A stretch of 64,000 nt of DNA, taken from NCBI GenBank assembly GCA_028564925.1, contig CM053033.1:81151468-81215467 (forward strand), written 5' to 3'. Below the pieces are notes generated by a model. That model was not told where the DNA came from. It ran no database searches and was given only the letters and a program-made list of their open reading frames with translations. The position numbers were made by a program, and so were the translations under genes. Every line of letters starts with the position of its first letter. Position 1 is the first letter of the stretch. This document shows positions 44,272 through 57,078 of this stretch, one piece after another. The DNA comes from Lithobates sylvaticus (taxonomy: Eukaryota > Chordata > Amphibia > Anura > Ranidae).

Positions 44272-45246
44272 TTAACCACTTATGCCCCGGACCATTTTAC
44301 TGGCCAAAGACCAGAGCACTTTTTGCGATTCGGAACTACGCTTGATTTAACTGACAATTGCGCGGTAGTGCGACGTGGCTCCCAAACAAAATTTACGTCC
44401 TTTTTTTCCCACAAATATAGCTTTCTTTTGGTGGTATTTGATCACCCCTGCGGTTTTTATTTTTTGTGCTATAAACAAAAAAAAAAAGAGCGACAATTTT
44501 GAAAAAAACACATTATTTTTTACATTTTGCTATAATAAATATCCCCCAAAAATATATAAAAAAAATTTTTTTTTCCTCAGTTTAGGCCGATACGTATTCT
44601 TCTACATATTTTTGGTAAAAACTTTTTATTGATTGGTTTGCACAAAAGTTATAGCATTTACAAAATAGGGGATAGTTTTATGGCATTTTTATTAATAATT
44701 TATTTTTTTACTAGTAATGGCCGCGATCGGCGACTTTTATCGTGACTGCGACATTATGGCGAACACATCGGACATTTTTGACACATTTTTGGGACCATTG
44801 TCATTTATACAGCAATCAGTGCTATACAAATGCACTGATTCCTGTGTAAATGACACTGGCAGTGAAGGGGTTAACCACTAGGGGGCAGTTAAGGGGTTAA
44901 GTGTGTCCTGGGGCATGTTTCTAACTGTTGGGGGGCGTGACTACGTGTGGCACGTCACTGATCTCTGCTCCTGATCAGGGAGCAGAGATCAGTGACACTG
45001 TCACTAGGCAAAACGGGGAGATGCTTGTTTATTAGCATCTCCCCGTTCTTCCTCTCCGTGAGACGATCGCAGGTATCCCCGCGGACATCGAGTCCATGGG
45101 ACCCGCGACCCGACTCACGGAGCTTGCCGTGGGCATGCACCCGCCTGCAGACTGCCTCTTAAAGGGCAACGTACAGGTACGTTAGTTTGCCTGTACGTGC
45201 CATTCTGCCGCAGTATATCTGCGTGAGGCGGTCGGCAAGCGGTTAA
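44272..45246. mobile_element. TTAACCACTT-type MITE, copy 3, both ends kept
   Basis: Ends TTAACCACTTATGCCCCGG and GTCGGCAAGCGGTTAA with TTAA at each edge, 975 bp. It has the same interior plan as copy 2: GGTGGTATTTGATCACC, TTTGAAAAAAACACATTATT, and a hairpin at about 44955-44995 (CACTGATCTCTGCTCC and complement). Confidence 0.82.
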
Positions 45247-45514
45247 AGCATGTTATACAGCACAGTGCTTGTGCTGTTTAATTTGGCCCCTTCTATCACC
45301 TGAAATACCTGGCTGATCCTGCCTGGTTCTGCCCTCCCCTCTGTAAACTGACCATGGTTTATCATGGCTGCTGAGCCCTGACACCATGGTCAGTTTACGT
45401 GCCTCTGTCATCCGCAGCTCTTCTCTGTCCTCTCCCCCCTCACCTCCCTACATGTCATGTTTTCTTCCTATAATCCCCTCTTGTTAGATAACATGATGTT
45501 CCCCAGTGTATGTG

Positions 45515-45739
45515 ATTTATAAAAATATGCTGCCTAATACTTTATTTAAGAGTGCCGATCGGCGCTCATGTGACTGCCCACTGGTCTCCTCCTATCTCCT
45601 CCTCTTCCCGGCTGACATCAGCGGGGGATTTTCAGCATCTCCCCCTGCAGCTGTCAGATCTGGAGAGGAGACCGGTGGTCAGTCACATAAGCGCTGAGCA
45701 GCGCACTGAAAAGATATTAGGCAGCATATTTTTATAAAT
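45515..45739. mobile_element. Palindromic MITE, 225 bp
   Basis: Terminal 25 bp (ATTTATAAAAATATGCTGCC, then TAATA) are perfectly repeated in inverted form, and the body keeps matching inward (GCGCTCATGTGACTG against CAGTCACATAAGCGC), so the element is one long hairpin. No coding capacity; open frames here are chance. Confidence 0.8.
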
Positions 45740-47003
45740 AAAAGTGCAGCGCTAGATAAGTAAAGTGCAATTCGTGAGAATAACACAAAGCACGTGATAT
45801 GTGCAAACATCCAAATAAATATACTAAAGTGAAATCTGTGCAGTCAATAATATATGAACAATATAAGAAAACAATAAAGATTGCATAAAGACTGTGAGTA
45901 AATTCTAAAACACACATGCAAAATGACATCACATGTGAAAGGATGCAATTATGTGCAAAAAGAAAGCCAGCGACCTCCCCTTACTCAGGGAGGGCACACG
46001 ATTGGATCTGTGATCCACTGAGAAGGAAGTCCAGAGGTTTCACTCCACTAGCCTTGGATAGTTTACACCAGAAGGTTCACATATAAATATAAATAAATAT
46101 TTCTTGTTCTTGTTTGACTTTAGACATGTGTTCTTATTTAGGCTTGTTTGATTTCTTGTTCTTATTTATGCTGAAGATGGTTCTTATTGACATTGGCTGT
46201 TTGGGGTTGTTGCCCTGCTGCAAGATGGATAAGTATCTTCCTGTATTTCTCTGTGATGTTTTAAACACCTCACAAGAGGGTGGGCCCTTTAAGCAGCTGT
46301 AAATACTGCTTTTTATCTTCAAGATTGGTAATGATTTGTCTTTTTCCAAAACTCTACCAGTAGTGGAATTTCTAGGCAATTTGTTGTGCAATTCAGCTCC
46401 ATCTCTAGGTGTCACAACCCCAGACCTCACAGGCATGCTTGTCAATGGGCCCCATCAATGGCGCTGCCAAAACCACCAAAGGATTACCCTCTCCCCTAAC
46501 TGCTGCCATGTTTTAGTGTCTCTATGGTCATCCCCAAATCTGCTAATAACATCTCAGTCCCCTCCCTACCTGGCAAATATGTCTGTCCCAGTAAAGCCCA
46601 TGGCTACCATGCCTACTGACCTCTGCCCTTGGTGAGACCCTTTCAAACTAAAATAATATGACTCTGATCAAGAGCCACCACAGGTGGTTGGCTGCTGTGC
46701 AGTTAAATCAACCTTTTTAATTAACTCTGATGAAAATGTATTGCTGGGCAGGATATGATGGGTTAAAGAAAAGAGAACATGTCATAGAAGAAATATGTAG
46801 GCTTGGTGCATGCCAATTGTTTGGCTGTTTCTGGATTTGGTTCTTCCTGGTGACGGACACAGAACAAGTTGGCAGATTCAGAAGTTCTGAGTTAACTGGC
46901 TACATTTTTCCTACCAGTGAGTCAAAAAGTATTGAAGACACACCAGTAGCATATTCAGAAGAAATTCTGCAATGGCAGCTGTCGTATTTATCTCAAAACA
47001 AGT
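45740..47003. other. Non-coding stretch with old repeat sequence
   Basis: The first 300 bp (GTGCAGCGCTAGATAAGT onward) look like an old dispersed repeat. No gene recognised in the remainder; open frames at 46114-46302, 46336-46635 and 46730-47053 show no domain. Confidence 0.35.
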
Positions 47004-47500
47004 TTAAAGTGGATGTAAACCCCATTCATGAAATCAGACCTAGGCACATATAGCTTTAGTGTTTACTTATCTTTCTCCAAAGCCCTAAGTCCTGTGTATT
47101 TTTGCTGCTCCATTCCCCTGTCATCAGCATGATAGCTTCTGACAACTGAGATGAAAGCAGATGCAAATTTGTGTTGAGGAGATAACTTGGAGACAGATAA
47201 GCAGAGGGCTGGTCTATTCACAGCACAGCTCTGCAAGTTTCTTCATTCCTCTGCCTATGTGGAGGGCGGTGTGTGCCTTTCCTCCAATCAGCTCTCACAC
47301 AGTGTATGCCCAGACTCTACACCCACTTATGAATGAGGAAGAAAGATTTCTAACACAATGTGGGCTTTCTAAAGAATATAGAAAGGGAAAGACAGCAGAT
47401 ATACATGTAAAACTTGTGTATGGAGATTTGTTTCATCTCTGTGTATCATCTGAGGCTGTTCACTTTACTGGGTATATGTGAGGGTTTACATCCACTTTAA
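47004..47500. mobile_element. TTAA-type MITE, TTAAAGTGGATGTAAACCC family
   Basis: Perfect terminal repeats (TTAAAGTGGATGTAAACCC) with TTAA edges. The interior segment CCTCCAATCAGCTCTCA recurs in the partial element at 63173-64000. Confidence 0.85.
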
Positions 47501-47869
47501 TATAAAGTTATGCTGGTAATTTTCAATGCTGGTTAAACAATTTTTCAAATGAAAATTCTTAGGTAAGAAAGTTTGGTAGTTTTTCCCCCCACTAGTGGAG
47601 TCAAATTGATGTCCGTTTTCGACTGCAGTAATGAGAGAATGCAAATGTTTTCGCATCACTAAATGGCGGCCAGCGGTCTGCGTCCAGCCCGAGCTGCTGG
47701 TCTTTCCGGACCGCCGCGATCATGCCATTAAGTCGCCGAATTTGTCCCCAGCCTCCTCCGCTATTTTTAGCAGTAGCAGTAGAGAGGAGCTGACGGCGGG
47801 AAAATTCTGGACTGGGGGCAGAACCAGCACTGCGTGGAGAGAGGTAGCTGCCTGTCACGTTAATCGGTT

Positions 47870-48730
<861 letters not shown>

Positions 48731-49654
48731 TTAACCACTTCACCCCCTTAATGACCAGGCCGTTTTTTGTGATACGGCACTGCGTTACTTTAACTGACAA
48801 TTGCGCAGCCATGTGGCACTGTACCCAAATAAAATTGTGATGTCCTATTTTTTCTCACAAATAGAGCTTTCTTTTGGTGCTATTTGATCACCTCTGCGGT
48901 TTTTATTTTTTGTGCTATAAAACAAAAAAAAATATATTTTTTACTTTCTGCTATAAAACATCCAATACATTAAAAAAAAAAAAAAAATTAATTTCTTCAT
49001 CAATTTAGGCCAATATGTATTCTGTTACATATTTTTAGTAAAAAAAATCCCAATAAGCGTATATTGATTGGTTTTCGCAAAAGTTATTGCGTCTACAAAC
49101 TATGGGATATTTTTTATGCCATTTTTTAATAGATTTTTTCTTACTAGTAATAGTGGCGATTTTTAGCGGGACTGCGACATTGTGGTGGACAAATCGGACA
49201 CCTGACACTTGTTTGGGGACCAGTGACATTATTACAGTGATCAGTGCTAAAAATATGCAATATTATTGTACTGGCACTGGCAGGGAAGGGGTTAACATCA
49301 GGGCCGATCAAAGGGTTAAGTGTGTGCCTAGCTAGTGCTTGATAACTGTGTGGGAGTTGCTCTGACTGGGTGAAGACAGATTGGTGTTCCTAGGCAGATC
49401 TCTATCTTCTGCCTTGTTTACATAGGCAGATCGCCGTTCTGTCTCTCCCGGGAACAATTGCGGGTGGCCGGTGTACATCTGGCCCACTGATTGGCTCCCC
49501 CTCTGTCCAATAAGCGTGCGATCACACCTCCGGCGACACGCACACACACCCCCCCCAGTGTATGTTGCATGAAATGATGTACAGGTACATGATTTTGTGC
49601 AATAGAGCCAACCTGCCGCAGTACAAGTATGTTAGGTGGTCGGCAAGTGGTTAA
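48731..49654. mobile_element. TTAACCACTT-type MITE, copy 4, both ends kept
   Basis: Ends TTAACCACTTCACCCCC and GTCGGCAAGTGGTTAA with TTAA edges, about 924 bp. Interior landmarks as in the other copies. It interrupts or replaces the 5' part of a Tc1 element. Confidence 0.8.
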
Positions 49655-50210
49655 ACCATTTTGTATACACAGAAAATTATCCTTCAGTGATGTTTTTATA
49701 GGAAAACTGTATTTTATTGCCTCACATTTGTGTATAATTTATGAATGTCAAATCTAGAGTATAAAACTCACTTTTATTTCCTGCAAATCATCTCATGCAT
49801 TTGTGCGTGTGTGTGGTCACCAAACTGTAAGATCACAGCATTAAAAATAGATTCAAATCTCCTTTAAATCACATTGCTTTATGCTGGGAGGTAATATTTG
49901 TATCAGTTATAATTTAAAGTGTACCTTTTAATGTTACACAAGGAAACCATTTTCCACCTGGACCAGTAAACTGTTGTTTAATCTACTGGGAACTGATGAG
50001 CAAATGTAAAATAGTAAAATAAAATGTCTGCTTCATTTAATGTGGCAATTGGCATATTTAAAGGGCTTTTCCACTATTATATATTGACTTATTGGCTTCT
50101 ACCATCCTTCCCTTACAACTGTCACCAAATCAATTGCTTTTTCCCCAAAATGTGGAAAGATTGAATATTATTTTTTCTAGCAGTGTTTTGCTCCTGTGAG
50201 TTCTGGTACC
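49655..50210. other. Non-coding stretch, no gene seen
   Basis: AT-rich, no recognisable feature. Confidence 0.35.
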
Positions 50211-50843
50211 TAGGGATGCACCGATACCATTTTTTTTACAATGAGTACAAGTACCGATACTTTTTTTTTAGTACTCGCCGATATCAATTACCGATACCTA
50301 CCGCAACTGTTTTGTTTTAATTTCAGCTGTCAGCAATAGTACAAAGGATTGAAAAGTTATTTACAAATTAAATAAAATTTTGCGTTTTTTCAATGTGAAA
50401 TGTGTAACTATATATGTGTAAAAATATTTACTAACAAAGCAAACCAAAAAAAAGTTTTAATTGTTTATCGTTTATAAAATAGATGTGAACAAACGAAAAA
50501 AATCAGGAAAATAATTAAAATGGAGGAGAATAGGGAGTTAATTAAGGCTGATTAGAGTAAATTAAGGGTTATTAAGGGGTTAAACAGAGGAACATTTGTT
50601 CATCTCTTTGATCTGCAGATGAAGAAACAGAAATATACAAAAAGTTTTTTTTATTTTGGCGTTTCAGGGCTTAGCAATGTTGTTAATAAACATTGCCGGT
50701 TGCTTTTTTTTTTTTTTTTTTGACAGCTCCAATTACCGGACTTGGGAGACCCACTGACAGCTCAAAGAACCGAGCCTGAAAGTATTGGTTTCAGGTATCG
50801 GTGCATTTGCACGAGTACCGATACTAGTATCAGTGCAACCCTA
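50211..50843. mobile_element. hAT-like MITE, TAGGGATGCACCGATAC family
   Basis: The left end TAGGGATGCACCGATAC and right end GTATCAGTGCAACCCTA are inverted repeats with two differences, and inner CCGATAC motifs repeat in both orientations. I recall this family from fish and frogs. A clear target duplication was not found. Confidence 0.7.
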
Positions 50844-51569
50844 CAACTAACCATACATTGCACACAGTACAACAGTCAGCCAATGGGAATGCTTTTATCA
50901 CTGAACGCATTAAATTTCTAATAAAATGGAGTGACTCTTGAATCAGTAAATTAGTAAAATTCTTGTTTGCTTGGTAATTGGTCATGTTATGGATTTTGTA
51001 GGTGTAAGCAGTGAAACCTATGCCTTTGATTTTGATTTTTAACCAGCATTTAGATGTTTTAGTTTTGCAGACCCCATTCCTGTTCTACAATGACTGCGCT
51101 CAGCTGTGTCCTTCCATTAAAGAAAAGATAATAATTGTATTAAATGAGTTAAAGAAGAGGTGAGCTGGAACAGAGGAAGGAGTATGTTTGAGTTACATGC
51201 TAATTATTCACACAATGAGCTGATAGTTGTATTTCTATGAAAGGACATAATTATCTTGCGGGTTTATATGACAATTGGATACATATTATAGAACAATGCA
51301 GAAAATTCAAGTACCATAGTGACAACAGGCTGGGGGGGGGGGGGGGGGGTGATGGGTGCAAGCTACAGACAGATTGTGCAAAGCAAAACCCACATAAAAT
51401 AGGTCTGTCATTAAAGATTTACCTGAATCAACACACAAAATGTCAGCCTTATCAAATTACATTATTATGAGGAGAAGGGTCCCTCTATCTTGCTTCCTAA
51501 TGTAACTCAAAGTCTAGGCAAAGATCACATGGCCTCTGGCAGCCAAGGACATGGTTTAGTTTACAAAGG
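50844..51569. other. Non-coding stretch, no gene seen
   Basis: No recognisable gene. An 18-base G run lies at 51332-51349. Confidence 0.35.
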
Positions 51570-51695
51570 GCTCTTTCACAGGGGGCGGATCCGTAATGAT
51601 CCGCCCCGTGAACATCCGCTGCTCAGCCCTGTCAGATCTCCGCTCTCCTCTATGGAGGATCGGATGAACACGGACCGTCTGTCCGTCTGCCAGAT
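51570..51695. mobile_element. TIR element fragment, CTCTTTCACAGGGGGCGGAT family
   Basis: GGGCTCTTTCACAGGGGGCG followed by a short hairpin (GGATCCGTAATGATCC) starts a family of ranid-type elements; it ends at the junction with Tc1-derived sequence at 51696. Confidence 0.45.
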
Positions 51696-52434
51696 TGAGT
51701 TGGTCCACCCTTTGCAGCTTATAACAGCTTCAACTCTTCTAGGAAGTGCTGTTACGCACTGATGTGGACAAGAAGGCCTGGCTCGCAGTCTCCGCTCAAA
51801 TTCATCCCAAAAGTGTTCAGTCGGGTTGAGGTCAGGACCCTGTGCAGGCTAGTCAAGTTGCTCCACCCCAAACTTGCTCATCTATGTCTTTATGGACCTT
51901 GCTTTATGCACTGGTCCAAATCATTTGGTGGAGGTGGGATTATGGTGTGGGGTTGGGCTTGGCCCCTTAGTTCCAGTTCAGCATACAAAGACATTTTGGA
52001 TAATTTCATGCTCCCAACTTTGTGGGAACAGTTTTGGGGATGGCCTCTTCCTGTTCCAACATGAATGTGCACAAAGCCAGGTCCATAAAGACATGAATGA
52101 GTGAGTTTGGGATGGATGAATTTAACTGGTCCGCACAGAGTCCTTACCTCAACCCATTAGAACACCTTTGGGATGAATTCGAGCAGAGACTGTGAGCCAG
52201 GCCTTCTCGTCCACATCAGTGCCTGACCTCACAAATGTACTTTTGGAAGAATGGTCAAACATTCCCATAGACACACTCCTAAACCTTGTGGACAGCCTTC
52301 CCAGAGGAGTTGAAGCTGTTAAGGCCGCAAAGGGTGGGCCAACTCAATACTGAACCCGACTAAGACTGGGATACCATTAAAGTTCATGTGCGTGTAAAGG
52401 CAGATGTCACAATACTTTTGGTAATATAGGGTGT
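51696..52434. mobile_element. Tc1-derived foldback element, copy 1
   Basis: The left third is antisense to the right third of the same Tc1-like sequence: GTTGGTCCACCCTTTGCAGC near the left edge and GCAAAGGGTGGGCCAAC at 52327-52343, with GCCTGGCTCGCAGTCTC at 51777 against its complement at 52189. The right end has the terminal repeat ATACTTTTGGTAATATAG; the left terminal repeat is missing. Decayed transposase text is present in both orientations. Two head-to-head transposon copies with deletion of the middle would give this. Confidence 0.7.
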
Positions 52435-53478
52435 TATTGTACCAATATAGGATTATTTACATTCAGCAGATTTCCTTTATTTGTAGACCTAAAAAAATAA
52501 AGAGGTTTTTGTGTTGCCCATAACAACCTAAATGAATTTTGTAGTGCAGGTCAGACAGTGAGAAATAACAGTTGGGTTAAACTGTACATTGTTGGTATAT
52601 ACATATACTTTTCAGAATGTTGTTTGCTGTCAGATACATTAGAAAGTCACCTGCAATGTCTGGGAACCCTCAGGCAAGCTGTGCAATGTTTCTCGTTAGC
52701 CCCAGGATTTGCCAACGCCGCTGTATGCTCAGGACCTAAGAACCACCTTCTACAAATAGACAAACGGCGGACAGACAAGCCACAAATTTATTCTAATATG
52801 CCTTTCCGCCTTAATTGTCTCTTCCAGAGCGACAGCGGAGAAATGGTTTAGAAATGTAGTTTTTGTGAGCGCATGAATTTAAATTAGCTTTTTTCTGAAA
52901 GTGAGCCAATACCTCAGACAAAACGTATCTGCAGACATGCTCTGTACTGTGTCTTACATCCTTCAAGAGTAAACACCATTTTGTCAGTGGAAAAACAACT
53001 TTTTTTTATAAGCAGCTGTTTTAGTAAGTCATACCAACCAAAAAATGATTCAGGTTTGGGTGGATGTTCTAAGCTGAAGTAACTTACCAGTTTCCCAAAT
53101 GAAATATCTGCACCTGGTTTCCCAGCTACTATGATGAAGTCCCTCTCTCATTTCTTTATCTTTATGGAGAGAGCAGCCAAAGATGCGAGACTGCAAGGTG
53201 GGAGTGGTCTGAGCCAGGAGTTTGATAAAGGGGACACTGAGCTACACAGACATGTCACATTTTCTCTGGCCACAAATCAATAAATAATACAAGTCTGTGC
53301 TAGAGATTTCAATAGCTAGGCAGCTAACATCAAAGTTTGACATACAAAAAAACAAAAGAATGTTCAAGTCTACATTTTCACCTTGAACATTTTCTCTGGC
53401 GACTTTGTAAATAAAGTGACCATTGAAGTGCCTTGAAGATGTTAGAAGCCGGTGTGTCATTTAGACCATGTCTCCATC
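52435..53478. other. Non-coding stretch; possible constrained block at 52660-52860
   Basis: No gene identified. The part at 52660-52860 is non-repetitive, higher in GC and keeps several CpG sites; it may be a conserved non-coding element or a decayed exon, but I cannot support either. Confidence 0.25.
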
Positions 53479-53909
53479 TAATGCGGCGTACACACGGTTG
53501 GAATTTCCGATGGAAACAGTCCGATGGGAGCTTCTCATCAGATTTTCCGACCGTGTGTATGGTCAACAGTCTTTTTCTGTCGGAATTTCCGACGGACTTT
53601 GAATTGAGAACCTGTTCTCAATTTTCCGACGGAAAACCTTTCTATCGGATTTTCCGATCGTGTGTAGGCAATTCCGACACGCAAAATTCCGACGCATGCT
53701 CGGAAACAATTCGACGCATGCTCGGAAGCATTAAACTTCCCTTTTATAGTGCTGTCGAACGTGTTTTATGCCGCTGTGTTATTGACCGTCGGAATTTGGT
53801 GTGATCGTGTGTAGGCAACACAGCTTGAGCGAAATTCCGTCGGAATTCCGTCGGAAAAACCGACACAGTTTTTTCAGACGAGAATTCCGATCGTGTGTAC
53901 ATGGCATTA
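53479..53909. mobile_element. TIR element, GCGTACACACGG family
   Basis: Ends TAATGCGGCGTACACACGG and the inverted CGTGTGTACATGGCATTA, with a few differences. The interior is a series of TTCCGA/TCGGAA motifs in alternating orientation, as in the element at 33168-33594. Confidence 0.7.
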
Positions 53910-54269
53910 GGCTCAGTTTTGTTTGTGTCAGCTGTCCAGAGTTGATTAAAAAGTCACCAGAGGCAAAGGGGAAATTTTAATTAAATGTTCTCTGGATTTT
54001 TGGGTCTGTAATATGTAATATGTTTAGACTATTTGGAAATAGGCCTGTGTGTTTTTGCATAAATGTTTTTAAACAAATCAGGCATTCAGGGGCAGTCTGT
54101 TTTTTTATATTTGTCCTTAGAAAATGTTGACCTTGGACAAGCCCATTTTTTACAGAGAGAAATGCGTGGACAAGCTTCAATGACTGCACCTTCTTCTCTG
54201 TGTGTTTGATACATTATAAAAAATAACGTCTCCAGGCACCCTTTGACGTGTGAAATGCAACATACCTGT

Positions 54270-54345
54270 AGACCAGGTATCACTAAATGGCAGGCCGTGA
54301 TCCAGACCTGCACCGAGTGACAGTCCTGCCTGCACCGTCACGGCC
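54270..54345. mobile_element. hAT-like MITE end fragment
   Basis: CAGGTATCACTAAATGGCAG then GCCGTGATCCAGACCTGCA resembles one end of a dispersed hAT-like element (CAGGGGTCACCAAATGGC type). The other end was not found. Confidence 0.35.
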
Positions 54346-54689
54346 TGCACCATTTATCTGCCTGTGTGTCCTCTGTTCCTCCTGCCACTGCTGTCATCTT
54401 CACAGCAGAGCAGAGTAGGAAGTATGATTGGTCTGCATGGAGAGTGGGAGCTGCTCCACTTTTCAAGTGGCTGATTGGTTGCTACGACGTGGGGCATCCT
54501 ATCAATAAATCACCCAAATGTTAACAGGAGAAATAGCTTGCTTCCGTTATCCATCTAGACCAATAGCACCTCCCGCTCTCTACTAAGAACGATAGGACAG
54601 GAAGCGGAGGGACAAGCATACTGATGTATAGGAAAGGGAGCTGTGCTGTTAAGGCAGACAGTTTTGTAAACAGTGGACTTCTATGTAAA

Positions 54690-55205
54690 GGGGGGGGGGG
54701 GGGGCACTGAGATGTAACAGGGGTGCTATGATGTACTGGGGAAGTGCTAATTGTGTTCGATGTGACCGGGCTGCGATGTAAATGGGGGGCATTATATAAA
54801 TGGGGAGCTCTGATGTAAAGGAGGTGCTATAATGTAAAGAGGTACCTGTATTGCAAAAAGGGGGGGCTGACCTTTACAATGGGGACTGTGATGTAAAGAT
54901 GGTGGACTACGATGCAAAGGGGGGACTGCAATGTAAAGATGGTGGACTGTGATGCAAACAGGTGGAACCATGATATAAAGATGGGGATTATGTTGCAAAG
55001 GGGGAACTGTAATATAAAGATTGTGACTTTGTTGCGAAGGGGGGGCTGTGATTGTAAAAGGGGGGACTGTAGTGGAAAGGAGGGAACTGTGATGTAAAGA
55101 TAGAAGACTGTGTTGCAAAGGGGGGCTGTGTTGTAAACAAAATTGCACTGTGATGTAAATGAGGAGGCTGTGATGTAAAAGATTGCATTGTGATGTAAAC
55201 ACAAG
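54690..55205. repeat. Degenerate minisatellite, G-rich
   Basis: Irregular units of about 20-25 bp built on ACTGTGATGTAAAGATGG and GGGGGG, beginning after a 15-base G run (54690-54704). Minus-strand open frames of up to 138 residues over it come from the repeat. Confidence 0.75.
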
Positions 55206-56403
55206 CATGAGATTCAGACCTCTTCTGGAAGCAATTTTTTTCTGACCGGACCTTGGTGAATTTTAATTCTATACCCTGCTGTAACTTGCACTGAGCTGAA
55301 AAAGCTATAAACCACCCCAAGAATATTCACCCCCATTTATTTACATTATAATGGGATTACAATTACAAAATAGTTCAATACAGAAGGTAACAGCTTATTT
55401 TGCATCTCTTGTAGCTCTAAATTTACCAGCTATTGTCATATATCTTATGTAAAGCGAAGGAGCCTGAGGATGCCAAATTTCCCAAAGCCCGGCCAGCTTC
55501 CCTTTTTCTCTACAGGACTGCTCTCAGTTCTCCTGATACAATGACAGAAAGGCAGCAAAGCAGTACAGGACCCATACACACTGTGTGTTCTCAAAACTGC
55601 ATTGATTCTCCTGCCCACATGCTGGTGTGGGACATTTGACACTGAGGGTTCATGCACACTAGAAGCAAAAAAAAAAAAAATGCCAGAACTGCTGGCAGAA
55701 AAAAACAGCATAAAAAATGCCCATATGGAGCATACTGTACACATGTTTAGGTGTGTTTACATTTATAAGCATTTTTGCCCAAAACACTAGAAAAAATGTA
55801 TACTTAAAACCACTTTACACACCTAAACGCAGCTGTTTGCAAATGCTAGCATGCTATTTAGATTTTTTTTTTACTGTAGATGGTCATATTCCTCTGTTAT
55901 AGGAAGTGGTCAGGAAATTTAAGGGGATTGTACCACAACTGTGCACTGAATGGGAGAAAGCTAATTTGTGTCTCTCCCGTGTCTTTATTGATTCACATTC
56001 CCAGGAGATAAACAGACACTGGGGACACAATACAGGAAACACAAACATCGCAAATGAGGACCAAGACAGAGGAAAATCCATCAGTTTCTGTCACTCCATT
56101 TCAGTATAGTGGCAGCCCTGTATGAAAATGCATCAGAATTGGTGAAGTTTGTTTCCAAAAGAGGCTTATATGCCTGGAAAATGCAGACCAGGTGGAGCGC
56201 TGCATTATCTATATGTAATTATAATGAAAAACACATTTGCTAGCCTAATTAAAATGCAAAACCTTGTTTTAAAATTACAGACAGAAATGCTGTATCATTA
56301 AACCTCCAGAAGTTATACAGATTATATGGGAAATATTTAATTTCCATATACTGTGACACATGGCTCTTAAAGGGCAAGGACCGCACTATACCACAGATGG
56401 ACA
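55206..56403. other. Non-coding stretch; old repeat pieces and a possible conserved block
   Basis: A fragment of the 3652 repeat family lies at about 55335-55405. The block 56160-56340 is non-repetitive with several TAATTA/AATTAAAATGC-like motifs and resembles conserved non-coding DNA. No gene recognised. Confidence 0.3.
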
Positions 56404-56480
56404 CCAGTGGCAAAAAGCGCCCTGAGGCGATTCAGTTCGCATAGGTTGCGCTATACAAGTCATTCATTCATTCATTCATA
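56404..56480 (+). mobile_element. CR1/L2-type LINE, tail-only copy
   Basis: AGCGCCCTGAGGCGATTCAG, then GCGCTATACAAG and an (ATTC)n end, the same 3' tail as the LINE at 39852-40200. Confidence 0.75.
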
Positions 56481-56740
56481 AAGGGGGAACCAACCAGAAC
56501 CAGCAAATTTCTGTATCACAAAAGGTGCTACTGCATACTCCAGCACAAACTGCTAATTCTGACTTGTAGCCAGGTTAGAGTTTTGTCCCTCCTCCAGCTT
56601 CCCACAATACAATGCACACACATCAGTAACTATAAAAGAGGCGCGTATATTTCAGTGCGTTGTTTAATATGGTGACGGATTCCCTTTGTAGCAGAAAGAG
56701 GAGCTCAGCAGGAAAGGAATACTATGCTCAGCTAGTGTTT

Positions 56741-57078
56741 AAATAAACCATCCACCCATTATTCATTTTTTTTATATCCCAAAATACTCTGGTGTATTAT
56801 GAACGTATGTGCATTGTTTAGTATAAGAGATTCACAAAATTTCTTATGTAGTATGTGTATATCCACATTGCGCACACAAGTTTTTGGTGATGAAGGGTCC
56901 GAGATCAGTAAAGCTGGCCAGAGACAGTTTGAACTTGGGTGCCACCAACCTGTTGGATTTACATGCGATTATTGCTAGTGGCTGTGTTCTCCCGGCAGAG
57001 GTTGGCTTCTCCTGCCCCCAGATCGGGATAACACAATGGCTCCCCTGGAGAGATTCCCCCATTAATACTGACTGTGTT
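56741..57078. repeat. 338-bp direct repeat, left copy
   Basis: Starts AAATAAACCATCCACCC and ends ACTGACTGTGTT. It matches 58502-58839 at all but one position (about 99.7 percent by eye). It lies immediately outside the 3' end of an L1 copy. Confidence 0.92.

Noticed and set aside
50211-50843. An 8-bp target duplication for the TAGGGATGCACC element
   Set aside because: Flanks CTGGTACC and CAACTAAC do not match, so hAT membership rests only on its ends.
52558-52851. 97-residue frame in a CpG-retaining block
   Set aside because: No recognisable domain and no splice signals that would define an exon; kept only as a possible constrained non-coding block.
54792-55208. 138- and 125-residue minus-strand frames
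   Set aside because: They come from a degenerate G-rich minisatellite and show no domain.
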